In this document: piece by piece, positions 1 through 4,228 of the stretch | Layout of the letters: every line of letters begins with the position of its first letter | How positions within the stretch are numbered: the stretch's first letter is position 1 | From: an uncultured Butyrivibrio sp. | Lineage (GTDB): Bacteria; Bacillota; Clostridia; Lachnospirales; Lachnospiraceae | Direction: 5' to 3' | DNA length: 6,511 nt | Assembly: GCA_947169985.1 (NCBI GenBank) | Contig: CAMVRW010000141.1 | Span: 1 to 6,511 of the forward strand | The notes under the pieces: generated by a model | The model's database searches: none | What the model was told of the DNA's origin: nothing | What the model saw: only the letters and a program-made list of their open reading frames with translations | Translations under genes and position numbers: made by a program

Positions 1-4
1 TGAA

Positions 5-1003
5 TCAAAGTACATCCGCAAAATGTGTCTTACTGCGTTTAAATATCAGTGCACCGATGCAGAAAGCACCAACTACGAATAACCAAAAGTAGGTTGAAGA
101 GTAGAAGTGCTCGAAGAACCAGGTGTCGCCGTAGATGGTGTTTCTAAATCCTTCGACGATGTAGGTCATAGGGTTCAGTTTTACAATCCACTTGTACTGG
201 TCGGGCACGATATCAATGTTCCAGAGGATAGGTGTAGCCCACTGGAAAAGCTGAAGTCCTATTGAAATGATCTGCAACAAGTCTCTGAAGAATACCACAA
301 TGGCACAGGTTGCATAACTTATGCTAAGCACCAGGATGAACTCGCAGAACACGTAGTAAAAGAATTGCAGCCAGTATGGATTCGGATAATATCCATAAAT
401 GCAGGCGATGATCATCAGAACGCCGATGAAGAACACGTGGATGAACATAGCTGCAATTATCTTGATAATAGGCAATATACTTATTTTGAAAAGAACTTTT
501 TTAACCAAGTAATTGTATTCTAAAAGAGAGGTTGTTCCGTTAGTTAGAGCCTCGGAAAAAAAGAACCAGGGAACAAGACCGGCTGTAAGGAACAGGACGT
601 AGGGTACCTCAACACCCTCCGAAACCGCCTGTGCTCTGGATTGGAACACCCTGTCGAAGACAATATAGTACATAACAACAGTGACCACTGGCTGTGCCAG
701 TGCCCACACGATACCCATGTATGAACCTGCATATCTCTTTTTGAAATCATTGATGGCAAGGCGCTTGATGAGCTTCCTGGAGTTGAACAGCTCCACAGGA
801 AGCACTAAAAGCCTGTCATACCAGAAAAAAACCAGGATACAGCTGACAGCTATCAAAATGCATCCACAGGTCTTTTTCAAAAATTCAGTATGTTGGTCCG
901 CTAAGGGGTTATTATGAAATATCAAAAGAAGTGCAAGTGTGAGCGCTAAGCAATAGAAAATGCCCAGGCCCAAGCGCTTGGGAAGTTTCTTTGAAATGCT
1001 CAT
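5..1003 (-). CDS. Polysaccharide ABC exporter, membrane subunit (Wzm/TagG family, ABC-2 type)
   Basis: This is the membrane-spanning subunit of an ABC exporter that moves lipid-linked glycans (O-antigen, teichoic acid or rhamnan type) to the outer face of the cytoplasmic membrane. The family signature is visible: a cytoplasmic amphipathic stretch around residues 78-95 (LIKRLAINDFKKRYAGSYMG), then about six hydrophobic segments (roughly 97-118, 137-155, 178-202, 215-238, 244-262, 306-322), the ATPILW motif near 257-261, and NPMTYIVEGFRN at 277-288. I place the start at 1003 (332 aa) because AAGGAG at 1009-1014 lies 5 nt upstream. Its ATG overlaps the rfbC stop as ATGA, which suggests translational coupling. 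A GTG at 1027 is less well supported. The protein is longer than the usual 260-270 aa because of about 75 N-terminal residues with two more hydrophobic segments (about 12-30 and 46-62). The ATPase subunit is not in the window. The family call is firm; the glycan exported is inferred from the rhamnose genes next to it. Confidence 0.93.
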   Translation of the reverse strand: MSISKKLPKRLGLGIFYCLALTLALLLIFHNNPLADQHTEFLKKTCGCILIAVSCILVFFWYDRLLVLPVELFNSRKLIKRLAINDFKKRYAGSYMGIVWALAQPVVTVVMYYIVFDRVFQSRAQAVSEGVEVPYVLFLTAGLVPWFFFSEALTNGTTSLLEYNYLVKKVLFKISILPIIKIIAAMFIHVFFIGVLMIIACIYGYYPNPYWLQFFYYVFCEFILVLSISYATCAIVVFFRDLLQIISIGLQLFQWATPILWNIDIVPDQYKWIVKLNPMTYIVEGFRNTIYGDTWFFEHFYSSTYFWLFVVGAFCIGALIFKRSKTHFADVL

Positions 1004-1548
1004 GAAAACTCCTTGATTCCTCCCCACTTTGTATCCCTGTCAGAAAGGTTAAGCTCTACGCCCTCTGGAATAGGCCATTCTACACCAATATCAGGGTCGT
1101 TCCAAAAAAGGCCACCCTCATCTTCAGGATGATAAAAGTCTGAACATTTATATGCAAACTCTGCATAATCTGAAATAACCAAAAATCCGTGAGCAAAGCC
1201 CTTTGGAATAAAGAACTGCTTCTTGTTCTCAGCAGAAAGAAGAACCCCATGCCACTTTCCGAAGGTCTTGGAACCCTTACGAAGGTCTACTGCCACGTCA
1301 AAAACTTCGCCCTTTATGCAGCGAACCAGCTTGTCCTGTGGATGTGTCTTCTGAAAATGAAGGCCACGAAGTACGCCCTTGCTGCTGGCAGACTGGTTAT
1401 CCTGAACGAACTCCATATCAATGCCTGCTTCCACAAAATCGTTCTTGTTGTATGTCTCCATGAAATAGCCTCTTGCATCACCAAAAACCTTTGGAGTGAT
1501 GACCTTAAGGCCCTCAATTTCACATGTTTCTACTGTAATCTGTCCCAT
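1000..1548 (-). CDS. rfbC: dTDP-4-dehydrorhamnose 3,5-epimerase
   Basis: This cytoplasmic cupin enzyme (RmlC) epimerises C3 and C5 of dTDP-4-dehydro-6-deoxyglucose, the third step to dTDP-L-rhamnose. The length of 182 aa is normal. Visible family motifs are DARGYFMETYN (24-34), FVQDNQS (47-53) and RGLHFQ (61-66), whose His64 matches the catalytic histidine. They continue with GEVFDVAVDLRKGS (80-93), FFIPKGFAHGF (112-122) with the conserved His120, YKCSDFYHPEDE (133-144) carrying the active-site tyrosine region, and LSDRD near the end, with Asp172 at the conserved acidic position. The ATG at 1548 is the only sensible start, because an in-frame TAG lies 6 nt upstream. Its ribosome binding site, AAAGGAG at 1561-1567, is 12 nt away, which is longer than for its neighbours and may mean weaker initiation. 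The gene starts 26 bp after the membrane-protein gene, and its TGA overlaps the exporter start. The family assignment is secure. Confidence 0.97.
   Translation of the reverse strand: MGQITVETCEIEGLKVITPKVFGDARGYFMETYNKNDFVEAGIDMEFVQDNQSASSKGVLRGLHFQKTHPQDKLVRCIKGEVFDVAVDLRKGSKTFGKWHGVLLSAENKKQFFIPKGFAHGFLVISDYAEFAYKCSDFYHPEDEGGLFWNDPDIGVEWPIPEGVELNLSDRDTKWGGIKEFS
1003..1014 (-). promoter_or_regulatory. Ribosome binding site and ATGA overlap setting the exporter start
   Basis: Reading the minus strand, AAGGAG (1009-1014) is followed by five bases and then ATGA, in which the exporter ATG (1003-1001) shares bases with the rfbC TGA (1002-1000). The overlap fixes the exporter start and is the classic arrangement for coupled translation of two genes on one mRNA. 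Confidence 0.8.
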
Positions 1549-1574
1549 TTCTAAAAACTACTCCTTTGAAAAAT

Positions 1575-2081
1575 TTATGGCGTTCCAACCTGAGTTCCTG
1601 TCACGGTCTGTCCCGCCGGAATGTACTGTCCAAAGCCCCCTGCAGGCGCTTCAGGTACACTTGTGAGATATCCTGACATATCCGCAGTCGCCTCAGGGTT
1701 AGGATTAAAGAGTTCTCCAACAACGGCCATTCCTGTGCCGTCCCGCTCAGAGCTCTCCTCAGAAGCAGCATCCTCAGTGGAAGAATCGCTGCTGCCTGTT
1801 GTGGTCTTCTTTCTTACAACCACGGAAGGCACCTTTTCTGTCTCGTCAAAAAAGTCTTCATCCAAAAGAAATCCATCCAGGTTATCACCAATCTGATCTC
1901 CATAGATGACAACTTCGCTGCTCTCCTCGACGGAAGTTTCTACAGACGAAGTTTCTTTTACCTTATCAAAGCCCAAAAGACTGTTGATCTTATCTGTATT
2001 AGTTGCGTATATGATCACAAGCACCAGGATAAAGGCGCTTATGATGGTAAGTAATGCCATTCTGAAAACTTTTGCGTCCAT
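1575..2081 (-). CDS. Unrecognised single-pass membrane protein with Ser/Glu-rich extracytoplasmic region
   Basis: I do not recognise this 168-aa protein. Residues 1-7 carry Lys4 and Arg7, followed by one strongly hydrophobic segment at about 9-26, so the likely topology is N-terminus in, C-terminus out. There is no lipobox cysteine and no clear signal-peptidase site, so it is probably membrane-anchored. The exported part is low in complexity and mostly acidic: Ser/Glu/Val runs around 39-53, an Asp/Glu/Phe-rich patch near 57-73 (GDNLDGFLLDEDFFDETEK), a short basic KK-containing break, another Ser/Thr/Asp/Glu stretch, and a Gly/Pro/Thr-rich C-terminus. No enzyme motif is visible. I prefer the ATG at 2081, preceded by GGGAAGGTGG at 2084-2093. 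The alternative GTG at 2105 adds 8 residues but has no good ribosome binding site and lies only 6 bp from the stem-loop element. Position between rfbA and rfbC suggests a role in assembly or surface display of the rhamnose glycan, but that is inference only. Confidence 0.78.
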   Translation of the reverse strand: MDAKVFRMALLTIISAFILVLVIIYATNTDKINSLLGFDKVKETSSVETSVEESSEVVIYGDQIGDNLDGFLLDEDFFDETEKVPSVVVRKKTTTGSSDSSTEDAASEESSERDGTGMAVVGELFNPNPEATADMSGYLTSVPEAPAGGFGQYIPAGQTVTGTQVGTP

Positions 2082-2111
2082 TTCCACCTTCCCGTCCAGT
2101 TTCACAAGGTA

Positions 2112-2190
2112 GTTCTGCTCTCACGCTTCGCGTTCGCCAGAACGACCATGCTCACTAGACTCAACAATACTTCGTAAAGTGATCATGGTC
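2112..2190 (-). repeat. Double stem-loop (palindromic) element between rfbA and the membrane-protein gene
   Basis: Two inverted repeats abut exactly. The first pairs 2144-2156 (GACCATGCTCACT) with 2178-2190 (AGTGATCATGGTC), 12 of 13 positions complementary, with a 21-nt loop. It overlaps two bases of the rfbA stop codon. The second pairs 2112-2117 (GTTCTG) with 2138-2143 (CAGAAC). Nested inside it is ACGC (2123-2126) against GCGT (2130-2133) around a 3-nt loop. No T-tract follows on the minus strand, so this is not a typical Rho-independent terminator. It could be a dispersed REP-like intergenic repeat, an mRNA 3'-end stabiliser for the rfbB-rfbA segment, or a partial attenuator. Family membership cannot be judged from one copy. 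Confidence 0.6.
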
Positions 2191-3055
2191 AAAGCCCGTT
2201 AGCTACCTCAACCAGATACTTACCATAATCTGTCTTCATGAGAGGCTCAGCCAGCTTCAGCAGCTGCTCCTTATCTATGAAACCACGCTTGTAGGCGATC
2301 TCCTCGATGCAGGAAATGTAAAGTCCCTGCCTCTTCTGGAAGGCGCATACGAAATCAGATGCATCCAGAAGTGAGTCGTGATTGCCGGTATCAAGCCACG
2401 CGAAGCCTCTGCCCATCTCAACCCTGAGCTCTCCGCGGTTTAGATATTCATTATTGATGCTGGTGATCTCAATCTCGCCTCTTGGTGAAGGCTTAACATT
2501 AGCTGCAATCTCAACCACCTTGTTGTCGTAGAAATAAAGTCCGGGAACTGCATAGTTGCTCTTTGGATGCTCGGGCTTTTCCTCGATGCTGATGGCTTTG
2601 CCGTTCTCGTCAAACTCAACAACGCCGTACGCTCTTGGATCGCGAACATAGTAACCAAAGATTGTAGCACCGCTCTCCCTAGAAGCAACTTCCCTAAGAA
2701 GCTTAGAGAAGCTCTGTCCGTAAAAGATATTGTCGCCAAGTACCAGCGCAACCGAATCAGATCCGATAAAGTCTGCGCCGATAATGAAAGCATCTGCCAG
2801 TCCTCTTGGCTGCTCCTGAACAGCATACTTAAAGGTCATACCAAGCTGGCTTCCGTCTCCGAAAAGTTCCTCGAACATTGGAAGATCACGAGGTGTTGAA
2901 ATGATCAGCACATCACGGATTCCTGCCAGCATCAGGGTTGACAGAGGGTAATAGATCATCGGCTTGTCATAAACAGGCATCATCTGCTTGGACATTGCCC
3001 TTGTCAACGGATAAAGACGTGTTCCTGAACCACCTGCTAAGATTATACCTTTCAT
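2189..3055 (-). CDS. rfbA: Glucose-1-phosphate thymidylyltransferase
   Basis: RmlA joins dTTP and glucose-1-phosphate to make dTDP-glucose and pyrophosphate, the first and usually feedback-regulated step of dTDP-rhamnose synthesis, in the cytoplasm. The nucleotidyltransferase signature is intact: [20 protein letters not shown] at 8-27 (Arg13 and Lys23 in the nucleotide and phosphate site), then [11 protein letters not shown] (80-90), LGDNIFYG (106-113) with metal-binding Asp108, EEKP (158-161), PRGEIEIT (191-198) and WLDTG (220-224) with the second metal-site Asp222. The 288-aa length is typical and the C-terminal helical part is complete. The start at 3055 is set by AAAGGAG at 3061-3067, 5 nt upstream. 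It lies 17 bp after rfbB, so the two are surely co-transcribed. Its stop codon is part of a long inverted repeat. This is a confident assignment with no missing residues seen. Confidence 0.98.
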   Translation of the reverse strand: MKGIILAGGSGTRLYPLTRAMSKQMMPVYDKPMIYYPLSTLMLAGIRDVLIISTPRDLPMFEELFGDGSQLGMTFKYAVQEQPRGLADAFIIGADFIGSDSVALVLGDNIFYGQSFSKLLREVASRESGATIFGYYVRDPRAYGVVEFDENGKAISIEEKPEHPKSNYAVPGLYFYDNKVVEIAANVKPSPRGEIEITSINNEYLNRGELRVEMGRGFAWLDTGNHDSLLDASDFVCAFQKRQGLYISCIEEIAYKRGFIDKEQLLKLAEPLMKTDYGKYLVEVANGL

Positions 3056-3060
3056 GGATT

Positions 3061-3067
3061 CTCCTTT
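3061..3067 (-). promoter_or_regulatory. Strong ribosome binding site of rfbA
   Basis: AAAGGAG on the minus strand lies 5 nt before the rfbA ATG and fills most of the 17-bp gap after the rfbB stop codon. It decides the rfbA start and leaves no room for a separate promoter or terminator between the two genes. Confidence 0.8.
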
Positions 3068-3072
3068 ACTGA

Positions 3073-4158
3073 TTATCTGTTGCTGTACATCTTGTCATAG
3101 TATTTCTCGTAATCACCGCTGGTTACGTGCTCCATCCACTCCTGGTTATCGAAATACCACTTGATGGTCTTTCTGATACCCTCAGCGAACATTGTCTCAG
3201 GCTCCCAGCCAATCTCAGCCTTGATCTTGTCAGGGGCGATGGCATAACGGCGATCGTGTCCCTTTCTATCTGTAACGTACTTGATCAGGTCGTATGTAAG
3301 ATGAGCCTTCCTTGGATCTGAGTCATCAAGCTCCTCACGAAGCACATCGATGATTGTCTTAACGATCTCAATATTCTGTTTTTCGTTGTGTCCACCAACG
3401 TTGTAGGTCTCGAAAAGTCTGCCCTGTTCCTGAACCATGTCGATAGCCTTTGCGTGGTCCTCAACATAAAGCCAGTCACGGACGTTCTTACCGTCTCCGT
3501 ACACCGGTAGCTCTTTTCCTGCAAGTGCATTGTGAATAATAAGAGGAATGAGCTTCTCAGGGAACTGATAAGGTCCGTAGTTGTTTGAACAGTTAGTTAT
3601 ATTTGCAGGGAACTTATATGTGTCCATGTAAGCCTTAACCAGCATGTCGGAACTTGCCTTACTTGCTGAGTATGGGCTGTGTGGATCATAAGGTGTGGTC
3701 TCATAGAAATATGCATTCGGATCGTCGTCCAGAGTTCCGTAAACCTCGTCTGTACTTACATGGAGGACCTTCTTGCGTCCCTTAAAAGAGCCATCAGGCA
3801 ACTCCCAGGCTTTCTTGGCAGCGTTGAGCATTGTTGCTGTACCAAGAACGTTGGTCTGAACGAAAACTTCAGGGTTAACGATGGATCTGTCAACGTGGCT
3901 CTCAGCTGCAAAATGAACAACTCTGTCGATGTCGTTCTCCTCAAAGATCTTGTTGATAGCATCGCGGTCGCAGATATCTGCCTTCACAAATGTGTAGTTA
4001 TCACGGCCCTCAACGCCCTTGAGGTTCTCAAGGTTGCCTGCATAAGTAAGCACATCCACATTGATGATACGGATGTCATTATCATATTTCTTAAACATGT
4101 AGTTAATGTAATTAGAGCCGATAAAACCTGCTCCACCGGTCACAAGATAAGTTCTCAT
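3073..4158 (-). CDS. rfbB: dTDP-glucose 4,6-dehydratase
   Basis: RmlB is an NAD-dependent short-chain dehydrogenase/reductase that converts dTDP-glucose to dTDP-4-dehydro-6-deoxyglucose, the second step of the pathway. Visible motifs are [11 protein letters not shown] at 7-17 (NAD-binding GxxGxxG), DVLTYAGNL (35-43), [11 protein letters not shown] (82-92), STDEVYG (135-141) with the catalytic Thr-Asp-Glu triad, YSASK (163-167) with the catalytic Tyr163 and Lys167, and [16 protein letters not shown]. Further along, [15 protein letters not shown] forms part of the sugar-nucleotide site. I place the start at 4158 (361 aa) because AAAGGA at 4165-4170 lies 6 nt upstream and the protein then begins directly at the first strand of the fold. 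An ATG at 4185 would add nine residues but has no ribosome binding site. The gene follows the GH25 gene by 44 bp. The assignment is secure. Confidence 0.98.
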   Translation of the reverse strand: MRTYLVTGGAGFIGSNYINYMFKKYDNDIRIINVDVLTYAGNLENLKGVEGRDNYTFVKADICDRDAINKIFEENDIDRVVHFAAESHVDRSIVNPEVFVQTNVLGTATMLNAAKKAWELPDGSFKGRKKVLHVSTDEVYGTLDDDPNAYFYETTPYDPHSPYSASKASSDMLVKAYMDTYKFPANITNCSNNYGPYQFPEKLIPLIIHNALAGKELPVYGDGKNVRDWLYVEDHAKAIDMVQEQGRLFETYNVGGHNEKQNIEIVKTIIDVLREELDDSDPRKAHLTYDLIKYVTDRKGHDRRYAIAPDKIKAEIGWEPETMFAEGIRKTIKWYFDNQEWMEHVTSGDYEKYYDKMYSNR

Positions 4159-4164
4159 ATCCGT

Positions 4165-4170
4165 TCCTTT
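4165..4170 (-). promoter_or_regulatory. Ribosome binding site deciding the rfbB start
   Basis: AAAGGA on the minus strand lies 6 nt before the ATG at 4158. The two upstream in-frame ATGs (4185 and 4173) have no comparable site, so the shorter 361-aa protein is preferred. Confidence 0.75.
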
Positions 4171-4199
4171 CATATAAAAAGACATATTTTAACCAATTA

Positions 4200-4228
4200 A
4201 GTTTATCTGTAAAGAATGTTCATGTCAA
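4200..4228 (-). promoter_or_regulatory. Candidate sigma-A promoter for the rfbB-rfbA genes
   Basis: On the minus strand a perfect TTGACA (4223-4228) is followed after exactly 17 nt by TAAACT (4200-4205), which matches 4 of 6 positions of TATAAT. The predicted transcript would start near 4193, leaving about 35 nt of leader before the rfbB ATG. The -10 covers the GH25 stop codon. The -35 lies in codons of a conserved GH25 motif (VDMN), so the match may be a coincidence of coding sequence. Confidence 0.35.

Noticed and set aside
1004..1027. Longer exporter start at the GTG at 1027
   Set aside because: The ATG at 1003 has an AAGGAG site at ideal spacing and the ATGA overlap; the GTG would extend the overlap into rfbC without a good ribosome binding site.
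2112..2143. Rho-independent terminator after rfbA
   Set aside because: The stem-loop is real, but no T-rich run follows on the transcribed strand, and the next gene starts within about 30 nt in the same direction.
2121..2186. A 21-codon reading frame on the minus strand just after rfbA (begins MITLRSIVE)
   Set aside because: It has no ribosome binding site and consists almost entirely of the two inverted repeats, so it is better explained as a by-product of the palindromic element.
3679..4200. 173-codon plus-strand open frame opposite rfbB
   Set aside because: The opposite strand encodes every conserved dehydratase motif in order, and this frame shows no recognisable domain.
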